A stretch of DNA of 34,435 nt from the NCBI GenBank assembly GCA_020437905.1, contig JAGQVN010000016.1:1-34435 (forward strand). The letters are read 5' to 3'. Both the position numbers and the translations under genes were made by a program. Source of the DNA: Flavobacteriales bacterium (lineage in GTDB: Bacteria; Bacteroidota; Bacteroidia; Flavobacteriales_F; PHOS-HE28). Below, in pieces: positions 25,629 through 33,793 of the stretch. Every line of letters begins with the position of its first letter. Within the stretch, counting starts at the first letter, position 1. Under the pieces are notes generated by a model. That model saw nothing but the letters and a program-made list of their open reading frames with translations, made no database searches and was not told the DNA's origin.

Positions 25629-27416
25629 ATGCGAACGAGGTGTCCATTCGGGATCTTGCTCCTGGCCTTGACCATATTGGCTTCGGCAGAAAAGCTCCGG
25701 GGACAGGACGACCGAAGTGTCTGCATATTCTCGGAAGACTTCAATGGACCGGGCATCCCCTCCGGCTGGGACATCGGGGTTCCGGTGGAACAGCTGGATG
25801 CGAACGGTAATGGCACCGGCAACTTCGTACCCCCATGGCGGATCGGTGATGCCGGTGAAGCGAATGCGAACGGATACTTCCCTGCACCTGGAACGGGCTT
25901 CGGGGACCTGTTCATCATGGCCAATGATGACGCGCCTCCATGCGACTGCGATCTGACCGAGATCTACCTGACCTCTCCGTCCTTGGACCTGGTCGGCAGC
26001 ACCGGCACCTTGCTGGAATTCCAGCTCTTTTTCGATGGCGCTTTCGGTGCGGACAGCGCCTGGCTCGATGGTTCCCCGGACGGATCGACCTGGACGAGGT
26101 TAAGGGAGCTTCCAGCTGACCCGAGCGCCTGGAGCACGGTCTACACGGACCTTTCCGCCTTGGATGGGAATGTCGGAGCTCGCTTTCGCATCGGATGGAC
26201 CGACAAGGGCAACTGGGTCGGAGGGATCGCCATCGATGATCTCTGCATCCGTTCCCGCAGCGCAAGGGACCTGGTCCTGGATGAAGGGTTCCTGGCCGAC
26301 GTTGGGAGGGACCCTTTCGATCAGACCGTTCGGAGCCTGGAATACACGGAGATCCCGGGAACCCAGTACGGGACCTTGGAAGTGGGTGGTGCTGTGCGCA
26401 ATCTGGGGACCCTTGCCCTGTTCCAAGTGTGGTTGGAGGCTGAGGTATTCCAGAATGGGGTCTCGCAGGGCATGTTCTTCAGCGATACTTTGGCCTTGCT
26501 TAGCGCCCTTGGAAGCGACACACTAGAGATCGAAACGGGATGGAGCGCTCCTTCCTCGGGTATCGTTACCGTTGACTATCGAGCACGGCACACCGGCACC
26601 GAGGATGCTCCGGGTGACGAGACCGCATCGCGAACGCATCGGGTGACGGGGCCCGGTGGACCATCAGAAGGGAATTCTGCGATGTCCCTTTATTCCGGCA
26701 CGACCGGCCCTTTGATCACTGGACCTGCCTCCGGGTTCTGGTCGGGCGTTCGATTGGAACCTGTTTCGGACGGCACCTTGCATCACGTCTCCTTTCAACT
26801 CGGACAAGGGACGCAGGAAGGAGCGACCGTGGTGGGGCTTCTTTTGAACAGCAGCCTGGATGTTATCGATAGTACGCAGGTGCTGGAACTTGATGCACAG
26901 GCGATCGATGCCGGGCTATGGGGGGACCGGACCTACCTGAACTTCGACCCACCTGTTCCGTTCCAGGCAGGTCAGGACCTGATCCTGGCTGTCGCTCAGG
27001 CGGCGGACAGTGGAGCTTTGGTTTTGACCAGTGCCGGAACCGGTCCGATCGGGCACGCGTTGTTCCGGGAGGCGGGCAATGGTCCATGGGAGTTCCCGTT
27101 ACACACCCCAGCGATCGCTGGCCATTTGGACCAGGTTCCGCTCAGCATGGAGGAGGGCTCCACGGAAGGCATTCGGCTCGGGCTTTTTCCGAACCCTGCC
27201 GCCGAGTGGGTCCTTATTAGTTCCCCAGATGAACTGCGGAACTTGGAATTCTATGATGGTCAGGGTCGTTTGGTCGAACGTGTTTCGTGGCCGGTAGGAA
27301 GCCGGTCACGAGGCGTGATCCATCTTTCAGTTTCTGACTGGCCCTCAGGTGTGTATACCCTTCGTGCGTGGAATGACGCAGGGGAAAGCTATGGTCAGCG
27401 ACTGATCATCGAGTAG
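25629..27416 (+). CDS. Array gene 2: T9SS type A cargo, cysteine-bearing class I
   Basis: The 595-residue product has a signal peptide that probably ends at KLRG with Gln at +1 (cleavage at ASA is also possible). The N-terminal domain (about 31-210) starts CIFSEDFNGPGIPSGWD. It has the class I block VEQLDANGNGTGNFVPPW, then NDDAPPCDCDL...TSPSLDL, and closes with IDDLCI. A CARDB-like module follows (EVFQNGVSQGMFFSDTLALL), then a third beta domain. The C-terminus is a classical type A sorting domain: LGLFPNPAAEW, LEFYDGQGRLV, PSGVYTLRAWN, QRLIIE. The middle region is more diverged than in genes 3-5. The function is unknown. Confidence 0.88.
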   Translation: MRTRCPFGILLLALTILASAEKLRGQDDRSVCIFSEDFNGPGIPSGWDIGVPVEQLDANGNGTGNFVPPWRIGDAGEANANGYFPAPGTGFGDLFIMANDDAPPCDCDLTEIYLTSPSLDLVGSTGTLLEFQLFFDGAFGADSAWLDGSPDGSTWTRLRELPADPSAWSTVYTDLSALDGNVGARFRIGWTDKGNWVGGIAIDDLCIRSRSARDLVLDEGFLADVGRDPFDQTVRSLEYTEIPGTQYGTLEVGGAVRNLGTLALFQVWLEAEVFQNGVSQGMFFSDTLALLSALGSDTLEIETGWSAPSSGIVTVDYRARHTGTEDAPGDETASRTHRVTGPGGPSEGNSAMSLYSGTTGPLITGPASGFWSGVRLEPVSDGTLHHVSFQLGQGTQEGATVVGLLLNSSLDVIDSTQVLELDAQAIDAGLWGDRTYLNFDPPVPFQAGQDLILAVAQAADSGALVLTSAGTGPIGHALFREAGNGPWEFPLHTPAIAGHLDQVPLSMEEGSTEGIRLGLFPNPAAEWVLISSPDELRNLEFYDGQGRLVERVSWPVGSRSRGVIHLSVSDWPSGVYTLRAWNDAGESYGQRLIIE

Positions 27417-27496
27417 CTGAAGTTCGCCCTCGCGACAAGGACCTGGCGTGCTGGTCGTCATGCCGCGCTGCAGAGCGTAGGTTAGTGCCGGATCGT

Positions 27497-27504
27497 TAAC
27501 TTTG
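27497..27504 (+). promoter_or_regulatory. Bacteroidota -7 box upstream of array gene 3
   Basis: TAACTTTG, exact to TAnnTTTG, ends 34 bases before the ATG at 27539. The leader it predicts is A-rich and has no Shine-Dalgarno sequence, as usual in this phylum. The aligned position in the leader of array gene 4 reads TAACGGGT. Confidence 0.55.
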
Positions 27505-27538
27505 TGATCAACCGTTAAATCAGACCAATCCTAAGACC

Positions 27539-29446
27539 ATGAAGAAAATCTACTTGTCCATGGGCCTGCTGGTGGTCGCCTCCGGATCCTACGCGCAAAG
27601 CCGCGTGATCTCTGGCACCGCTTTGCATCCGGTCCATGTGGACCTGACCGAGCCGAGTGTGCAACACCGTAGCGGTGGTACCTGTGTATTCTCCGAGGAT
27701 TTCCAAGGTGGCGTAATGCCAGCCGGTTGGACCATGAGCGCCGATGTCGAGCAGTTGGATGGTAATGGTAACCCGCTGGGGACCTTTGTCCCGCCATGGC
27801 AGGTCGGTGATTCCGCCCTGTGCAACAACGGCGGCTTCTTCAACGTGCCTGCAGGCATGGACCTTTTCGCCTTCTGCAATGACGATGGTCCTCCCTGTGA
27901 TTGCAGCATGAGCATGGTATGGCTCAGCACACCGTCCATCGACCTGAGCGGTTTCGCAGGTCTCGGACTTCAGTTCGAGTGCCTGAATGACGGCCTGTAC
28001 GCCACCACGGCCGCGGGCGTTGAGGCCAGCACGGACGGCGGCGCCACCTGGACCTCGATCTACACGATCGCAGAGGCTGGTGATGCGAACGACGCGGTAT
28101 TGCAGAATATCACCGTGCCACTAGGCACCTTGGCCGGTCAACCGGACGTGCGTCTGCGCTGGACCTGGGATGACGGAGGAGGCTGGGGTACCGGTCTTGC
28201 CATTGACAATGTCTGCATTGTTGAATTGGATCCTTATGACCTGGCATTGAACAAGCCTTTCCTCAGCGACGCCTCAGCCTTTTATGAGGACTACACGCTT
28301 GTCAATCAGGAGTACACGCACATGGCCTTGGAACAGGCCTATCCGATGATCGTAGGTGCCGAGGTCATCAACAACGGTGGGTCCGACCAGACCAACATCG
28401 TGGTGACCGCCGAGATCTTCGAAGGTGGCGTCAGTCAGGGGACCTTTACCAGCGCGCCCTATGCGCTGCTGGCGCCTGGTGCGCTCGACAGCATCTTCGT
28501 GACCACGAACTGGACCCCGACGATGACCGGAACAGTGACAGTGGAACTGAGCGTGGATGGTGATAATGCTGACATCGATCCCTCTGACAACACCGGCAGT
28601 GGCACGTTCACCGTTACAGGACCCTCCCAGGCTGATGGCTACAGCAACATGGGTCTTGACGACAATGCCTTGCAAGGTTTCTTTGAGATCAGTCAGGGCT
28701 CCACCTACAGCGGCATGGGTACGCGTACGGAGATCCAGAATGCCGGAAGCATGGCCTATGGCATCGGTGTTGCATTCGCAACCGGCACCACGGCCGGTGC
28801 TGCCGTACAAGTAACGCTCCTTCAGGACAACGCCAATGGTTTGGAGACCATGGCCGTTTCCGACCTCTTCGAGATCCAAGGCTGGCACATTGGCGGCACG
28901 GGCAACGACAACATCGTGTTCATTCCGTTCGACGCCATCCTGAGCGATCCGAACCCGGTGCCCGTGATGCTTGACCCGGCCAATGACTATATCTCCGTTG
29001 TGGAGAATCCGGGTACTGAGGTGGTCCGCATCGGTTCAAGCGGGAACCTGAACCCGGGTGGCCTGTTCTCTGTGGACCCGGCCGATGGAAGCCTGACCCA
29101 ATACATCGGGACGGGCAACCCTGCGGTGATGACGCGCCTGTTCCTGGCCGATGCACCGGTGGGTATCACCGACCTGACCAGCAATGGCCTGAGCCTGGGA
29201 CCGAACATGCCGAACCCCTTCACCGGTCTCACCACCATTCCTTACACCTTGCAGGAGGCAAGCGAAGTGACCTTCGAGGTGATCGATATGGCGGGTAAGT
29301 CGGTCATGATCAAGCAGCTGGGCAACCGTCCTGCAGGAAGCCACTTGATCGACCTGGATGGTGCCCCGCTGGCACCAGGGGCCTACCAATACGTGCTCAC
29401 CGCCGGCCAGGACCGCCTGGCCCGCCGGATGATCGTGACGCGCTAA
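27539..29446 (+). CDS. Array gene 3: T9SS type A cargo, twin of gene 4
   Basis: The 635-residue product has a signal peptide (MKKIYLSMGLLVVASGSYA, Gln at +1). The class I N-terminal domain (about 47-230) starts CVFSEDFQGGVMPAGW. It contains VEQLDGNGNPLGTFVPPW, NDDGPPCDCSM and STDGGATW, and closes with IDNVCIVE. A CARDB-like module follows (about 270-360: EIFEGGVSQGTFTSAPYALL...WTPTMTGTVTVELSV), then a third module with IFIPFDAILSDPNPVPV-type sequence near residue 460 (here beginning NIVFIPFD). The type A sorting domain (LGPNMPNPFTGLTTIPYTL...GAYQYVLTAGQDRLARRMIVTR) closes the protein. It is the same length as gene 4 and similar along its whole length. A strong terminator follows 18 bases after the stop. 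The function is unknown. Confidence 0.9.
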   Translation: MKKIYLSMGLLVVASGSYAQSRVISGTALHPVHVDLTEPSVQHRSGGTCVFSEDFQGGVMPAGWTMSADVEQLDGNGNPLGTFVPPWQVGDSALCNNGGFFNVPAGMDLFAFCNDDGPPCDCSMSMVWLSTPSIDLSGFAGLGLQFECLNDGLYATTAAGVEASTDGGATWTSIYTIAEAGDANDAVLQNITVPLGTLAGQPDVRLRWTWDDGGGWGTGLAIDNVCIVELDPYDLALNKPFLSDASAFYEDYTLVNQEYTHMALEQAYPMIVGAEVINNGGSDQTNIVVTAEIFEGGVSQGTFTSAPYALLAPGALDSIFVTTNWTPTMTGTVTVELSVDGDNADIDPSDNTGSGTFTVTGPSQADGYSNMGLDDNALQGFFEISQGSTYSGMGTRTEIQNAGSMAYGIGVAFATGTTAGAAVQVTLLQDNANGLETMAVSDLFEIQGWHIGGTGNDNIVFIPFDAILSDPNPVPVMLDPANDYISVVENPGTEVVRIGSSGNLNPGGLFSVDPADGSLTQYIGTGNPAVMTRLFLADAPVGITDLTSNGLSLGPNMPNPFTGLTTIPYTLQEASEVTFEVIDMAGKSVMIKQLGNRPAGSHLIDLDGAPLAPGAYQYVLTAGQDRLARRMIVTR

Positions 29447-29464
29447 GCGATAGCCGACCATTTG

Positions 29465-29500
29465 AAAAGACCCTCCGGGACACCGGGGGGTCTTTTTTTT
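29465..29500 (+). terminator. Rho-independent terminator after array gene 3
   Basis: A 14-bp stem (left arm 29465-29478, right arm 29483-29496, one T-G wobble) encloses the loop GACA and runs into a T tract ending at 29500. The inner stem, AAGACCCTCCGG with CCGGGGGGTCTT, is identical to that of the terminator after gene 4. Confidence 0.9.
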
Positions 29501-29681
29501 GTACCCTTCTTGAGATCCTTGCCCGACAACGCTTCATCACGCAATTCACCGTTCGCTGATCACGCCCGGAACGGTCCCGACGGGGGAATAATTTCACCGC
29601 GCACCCCTGGCCCAACGTTTCTTGATGAACGGTGGGCCGTTAACGGGTCGATCAAGGACGGAACGAAAAACTCTGAACAAC

Positions 29682-31589
29682 ATGAAGCAATTGTACCTGA
29701 CCCTGGGCCTGGTAATGGCCTCCACGTCCATGCTGGCGCAGTCGCGCGCCATCTCGAGCGCCCTGCGACACGCACCGCCCATTGACCTTGCCGGGCCCCG
29801 TGTGGAGCACCGCGGCGGCGGAACATGCGTATTCTCCGAGGACTTCGAAGGCGGCGTCCTACCCGCAGGCTGGAGCATCAGTGCCGATGTGGAGCAATTG
29901 GATGACATGGGCAACCCCTTGGGAACCTTCGTCCCGCCTTGGCAGGTAGGCGATTCAGCGGCCACCCAGACCGGCGACTTTTTCTTTGTTCCCGCAGGCA
30001 TGAGCACATTCGCCTATGCGAATGACGACGGCCCTCCCTGCGATTGCAGCATGAACATGGTCTGGATCTCCACGCCTTCCTTCGACCTGAGCGGCGTGAC
30101 CGGGGTCGGCCTTCAGTTCGAATGCTTGAACGATGGTCTCTATTGCACCACCGAAGCAGGTGTGGATGCGAGCACTGATGGTGGTTTGACCTGGACCAAC
30201 ATTTATACCATCCCTGAGGCTGGTGACCCGAACGATCCGGTGCTGCAGAGCATCACCGTTCCGCTTGCCGCCTACGCCGGCCAACCGGACGTTCGTTTGC
30301 GCTGGACATGGGACGATGGCGGCTGCTGGGGGACCGGCCTGGCGATCGATAACATCTGTATCGCGGAACTGGCCCCGGCGAATCTGACGTTGACGGAGTC
30401 CTTCCTATCGGATGCAGGTGCCTTCTACGATGACTATTCAGCAACCAGCCAGGAATACACACACCTCGCCTTCGAGCAGGCCTACCCCATGATCGTAGGG
30501 GCCGACGTAACCAATAATGGCGGTGCGGACCAGACCAACGTGATCGTGACCGCTGAGATCTTCGAAGGAGGTGTGAGCCAAGGGACCTTCAGCAGCATGC
30601 CTTATCCGCTGCTCGCAGCAGGCACACACGATTCGATCTATGTGATGACGAACTGGACACCGACCATGACCGGAGAGGTATCGGTCGAACTCAGTGTGGC
30701 TGCGGACGATCCTGATTCCGACCCTTCCGACAACAGCGGAAGCAAGAGCATGACAATAACCGGGCCTGCCGCCGCGGACGGATACAGCAATATGGGCCTC
30801 GACGCCAATTCATTGACGGGATACTATGTCATGAACCAAGGAGGAACGGACCCCGGCTTCGGTATCCGATCGGAGATCCAGAACACGGGAAGCGTGGCCT
30901 ACGGGATCGGACTGGCCTTCGCGACCGGAACAGTGGCTGGAGCCGGCGTACAGGCAACCCTGCTGCAACTGAATGACGATGGCCTCGAGACCATGGCCGT
31001 TTCAGACCTGTTCGAGATCGAAGGCTGGCACATCGGTGGAACGGGAAGCAACAACATCGTGTTCATTCCATTCGACCCGATCCTGAGCGACCCCAACCCA
31101 ACACCGGTCACACTTGACCCGGCCAACGACTACATCTCCGTGGTCGAGAACCCGGGTACCGAAGAGGTCCGGATCGGCGTCAGCGGAACCCTCAACCCGG
31201 GCGGGCTTTGGAGCGTGGATCCAGCCGATGGCAGCCTCATCTTCTACACAGCCCCGGATAACCCTGCCGTGATGATCCGCCTGTTCCTGGCCGACGCCCC
31301 GGTTGGCATCGCCGACCTGACCAGCAATGGCCTCAGCTTGGGACCGAACATGCCGAACCCGTTCACTGGGCTTACGACCATTCCATACACCTTGCAGGAG
31401 GCGCGGGAGGTGACTTTCGAGGTGATCGACATGGCCGGCAAGACCGTGATGGTCAAGCAGCTGGGGAACCGTCCCGCCGGCAGCCATCTGATCGACATGG
31501 ACGGTGCACCCTTGGCTCCAGGCGCATATCAGTATGCGCTCACCGCAGGTCAGGACCGCCTGGCGCGTCGCATGATCGTGACCCGCTGA
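29682..31589 (+). CDS. Array gene 4: T9SS type A cargo, twin of gene 3
   Basis: The 635-residue product has a signal peptide (MKQLYLTLGLVMASTSMLA, Gln at +1) and the same three modules and C-terminal sorting domain as gene 3. The class I cysteines are kept (CVFSEDF, PPCDC, IDNICI), with two extra ones (LYCTT and GGCWGTG). The ATG at 29682 is chosen because it starts the signal peptide and aligns with the start of gene 3; an in-frame upstream ATG at 29622 would add 20 polar residues. In the last 90 codons I count 5 amino-acid changes against 37 synonymous codon changes relative to gene 3. That indicates an old duplication under strong purifying selection. The leader aligns with that of gene 3, but the -7 box is not conserved. 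The function is unknown. Confidence 0.9.
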   Translation: MKQLYLTLGLVMASTSMLAQSRAISSALRHAPPIDLAGPRVEHRGGGTCVFSEDFEGGVLPAGWSISADVEQLDDMGNPLGTFVPPWQVGDSAATQTGDFFFVPAGMSTFAYANDDGPPCDCSMNMVWISTPSFDLSGVTGVGLQFECLNDGLYCTTEAGVDASTDGGLTWTNIYTIPEAGDPNDPVLQSITVPLAAYAGQPDVRLRWTWDDGGCWGTGLAIDNICIAELAPANLTLTESFLSDAGAFYDDYSATSQEYTHLAFEQAYPMIVGADVTNNGGADQTNVIVTAEIFEGGVSQGTFSSMPYPLLAAGTHDSIYVMTNWTPTMTGEVSVELSVAADDPDSDPSDNSGSKSMTITGPAAADGYSNMGLDANSLTGYYVMNQGGTDPGFGIRSEIQNTGSVAYGIGLAFATGTVAGAGVQATLLQLNDDGLETMAVSDLFEIEGWHIGGTGSNNIVFIPFDPILSDPNPTPVTLDPANDYISVVENPGTEEVRIGVSGTLNPGGLWSVDPADGSLIFYTAPDNPAVMIRLFLADAPVGIADLTSNGLSLGPNMPNPFTGLTTIPYTLQEAREVTFEVIDMAGKTVMVKQLGNRPAGSHLIDMDGAPLAPGAYQYALTAGQDRLARRMIVTR

Positions 31590-31610
31590 TCCAAAACGAA
31601 CCAACGGCTG

Positions 31611-31646
31611 AAGACCCTCCGGAACCCCGGGGGGTCTTTGGTTTTT
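31611..31646 (+). terminator. Rho-independent terminator after array gene 4
   Basis: A 12-bp stem (31611-31622 with 31627-31638, one T-G wobble) and loop AACC are followed by TGG and five T. The stem arms are identical to the inner 12 bp of the gene 3 terminator, while the loops differ. Confidence 0.85.
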
Positions 31647-31770
31647 CCGGCACCATGCTCTGCTTGGAAGCTCAACGTTCCATCCCGGATGTTGCCATTC
31701 AGGAATATATCGGCGCAGCGAAGTCTCTTTCACCTAAATTCACGGTCCATTCCCAAAGAGACCATAGACC

Positions 31771-33681
31771 ATGGAACGAAAACTACTTGCACTTTCCGCT
31801 TGCGTATTCCTGATCGCGGGCACTGCGACGGCCCAGTCCCCTGGCGTCGCTCCATTGCCTGATATGCCCGAGGCTCGGGTGGATAGTGAACCCGTCACAC
31901 CCTCGGCCGATTATCGTGCCGGGAACATCATCTGGTCCGAGGACTTCGGTGGAGGAGTCCCTGCTGGTTGGACCCTTCACGACACCTCGGGTCTCTGTCC
32001 CTGGAAATGGTCCCTGAACGGATCGGCCGGTTTCTTCGCTGGTGCAGGCGACCCGATCGCAAGCACCACCGGTACGAACGGTTTTTTGATAAGCGACCCG
32101 GACTCTGCCAACAACACGAATTTCGGCCAGCCCAGTGGCACCACTTATCAGTACCTGGATTCCTGGTTCACCACCTCGGCGATCGACCTGACGGGCCACC
32201 CTGCCGTAAAGCTGGAATTTGAACAGTATTTCCGATACAATAATTCTCCCGACTTCATTGTCCAGGTAAGCAATGATGGTACAACATGGACCAATTGGAC
32301 CGTTCAAGGCTCCACCGTGGCCAATACAGCCAGTGCGAACCCCGTGACCGTCGAATTGAATATTTCCTCCGTTGCTGGTGACGAGCCGACGGTGTACCTG
32401 CGTTTCGGTTGGAACGCCCGCGTGTACTTCTGGATGATCGATGACATCCGGATCGTGCCCCTCCCGCTGAATGATCTTTCGCTCGTCGAGGCGTACATGT
32501 CGCGCACGGACGTGATCTATGATGACTTCACTCAGCGTTCGTTGGAGTATTCCCTGTTGCCTTTGGAGCAGGCCACCGATGTGATCCTCGGGGCCAGCGT
32601 GAGGAACAGCGGTTCCAACATCATGTACAATGTGATCATCGATGCGGAGATCTCGCAGGACGGTGTGAGCCAGGGCACCTTCAGTAGCACGCCGCTCGCG
32701 CAGCTGGGCATTGATGTGCTGGATTCGGTCTATTTCAGTACCGGATGGGCGCCGACCACCCCTGGTCGCATCACGATCGACTACTTCGTGCGCTCGGATT
32801 CGGCGGATATCGACAGCACCGACAACTTCGGCATGCGCAACTTCCGTGTGACAAGTGCAGGCGAGGCGGATGGTTGGAATGTCATGGGTCATGACCTCGT
32901 GGCTTCCAGTGGCACGTTCTACAACATCAGTACAAGTCTGGACCTGAAGAGCATCGGGAACAAATACGAGATCGAGAACACCGGAAGCATCTGCTACGGA
33001 GTGAGCGTGGGTCTCCTGGACGGCACGGACGTGGGCGCTGCGATCACTGTGGAATTGTTCCGCGAGGATGACCTTGGGTTGGAACTGGTCGCCACCAGTG
33101 ACCTGTACGAGGTACAGGCCTCGGATCTGAACGCCACTGGTGACAGCACCATGATCTTCATTCCCTTTGACCCGATCCTGAGCGATCCGAACCCTGTGCC
33201 GGTGGATATGGACCCGAACTACGACTATATCGCCTTCGTAACGAACACCGGCACTGAAACGGTGCGCGTTGTGACGAGCGGCCCGATCCGTCGCGGGGGC
33301 CTGTGGGGCATCCAATCCGCAGACGATGGCCTGATCCAGTACATCGGCAACGGGAACCGGGCCACGCACGTACGTCCCTATCTGGACCAGGCTGCTTCCG
33401 TCCAGATCGTGAGCAACGCCGGTTTGACCTTGTTGGCGAACTACCCGAACCCGGTGAACACCTTGACGACCATTCCCTTCACGCTGGAGGAAAGCGATCG
33501 TCTTGACCTGATGGTCATGGATGCCTCCGGAAGGATCGTTTTCCAGCAGCACCTGGGCAGCCGCAATGCAGGGACACACACCATCAACTTCGATGCGAGC
33601 GCTCTGGCCTCAGGCATGTACACCTACACGCTGAGCGGGGAAAAGAGCCGCCTGAGCCGGACCATGTCCGTGGTACGCTGA
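31771..33681 (+). CDS. Array gene 5: T9SS type A cargo with mosaic domain makeup
   Basis: The 636-residue product has a signal peptide (MERKLLALSACVFLIAGTATA, Gln at +1). Its N-terminal domain (about 50-230) is class II: IWSEDFGGGVPAGW, LEFEQYFRYNN, VQVSNDGTTW, closing MIDDIRIVP, with none of the class I cysteines. From about residue 235 on it resembles genes 3 and 4: LEYSLLPLEQ, EISQDGVSQGTFSSTPLAQL, IFIPFDPILSDPNPVPV, DDGLIQYIGNGN. The type A sorting domain follows (YPNPVNTLTTIPFTL, GMYTYTLSGEKSRLSRTMSVVR). It is probably a recombinant of the two classes. A weak -7-like TAAATTCA lies at 31735-31742. A terminator follows. The function is unknown. Confidence 0.9.
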   Translation: MERKLLALSACVFLIAGTATAQSPGVAPLPDMPEARVDSEPVTPSADYRAGNIIWSEDFGGGVPAGWTLHDTSGLCPWKWSLNGSAGFFAGAGDPIASTTGTNGFLISDPDSANNTNFGQPSGTTYQYLDSWFTTSAIDLTGHPAVKLEFEQYFRYNNSPDFIVQVSNDGTTWTNWTVQGSTVANTASANPVTVELNISSVAGDEPTVYLRFGWNARVYFWMIDDIRIVPLPLNDLSLVEAYMSRTDVIYDDFTQRSLEYSLLPLEQATDVILGASVRNSGSNIMYNVIIDAEISQDGVSQGTFSSTPLAQLGIDVLDSVYFSTGWAPTTPGRITIDYFVRSDSADIDSTDNFGMRNFRVTSAGEADGWNVMGHDLVASSGTFYNISTSLDLKSIGNKYEIENTGSICYGVSVGLLDGTDVGAAITVELFREDDLGLELVATSDLYEVQASDLNATGDSTMIFIPFDPILSDPNPVPVDMDPNYDYIAFVTNTGTETVRVVTSGPIRRGGLWGIQSADDGLIQYIGNGNRATHVRPYLDQAASVQIVSNAGLTLLANYPNPVNTLTTIPFTLEESDRLDLMVMDASGRIVFQQHLGSRNAGTHTINFDASALASGMYTYTLSGEKSRLSRTMSVVR

Positions 33682-33699
33682 TCGAACCCTCCAACCGCG

Positions 33700-33731
33700 A
33701 TGCCCCGGTCCCGATCAAAGGACCGGGGCAT
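33700..33731 (+). terminator. Rho-independent terminator after array gene 5
   Basis: A perfect 12-bp stem (33700-33711 with 33720-33731), rich in G+C, with the 8-base loop CGATCAAA, is followed by TGTGTTTG. The T tract is imperfect. Its sequence is unrelated to the two terminators after genes 3 and 4. Confidence 0.75.
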
Positions 33732-33793
33732 TGTGTTTGACGGCGCGGTATTTTCGCTTACTGACACTATCTTGCCTCAAACCCCTTGTTGAC

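Noticed and set aside
27445-27464. Hairpin after array gene 2 (GGCGTG with CATGCC)
   Set aside because: It has only 6 bp including one G-T pair, an 8-base loop and no T tract, so it is not supportable as a terminator.
31783-33579. Long open frame (598 codons) on the minus strand
   Set aside because: It is antisense to array gene 5, rich in His, Arg and Val, with no motif. The plus-strand frame has a signal peptide and a T9SS domain.
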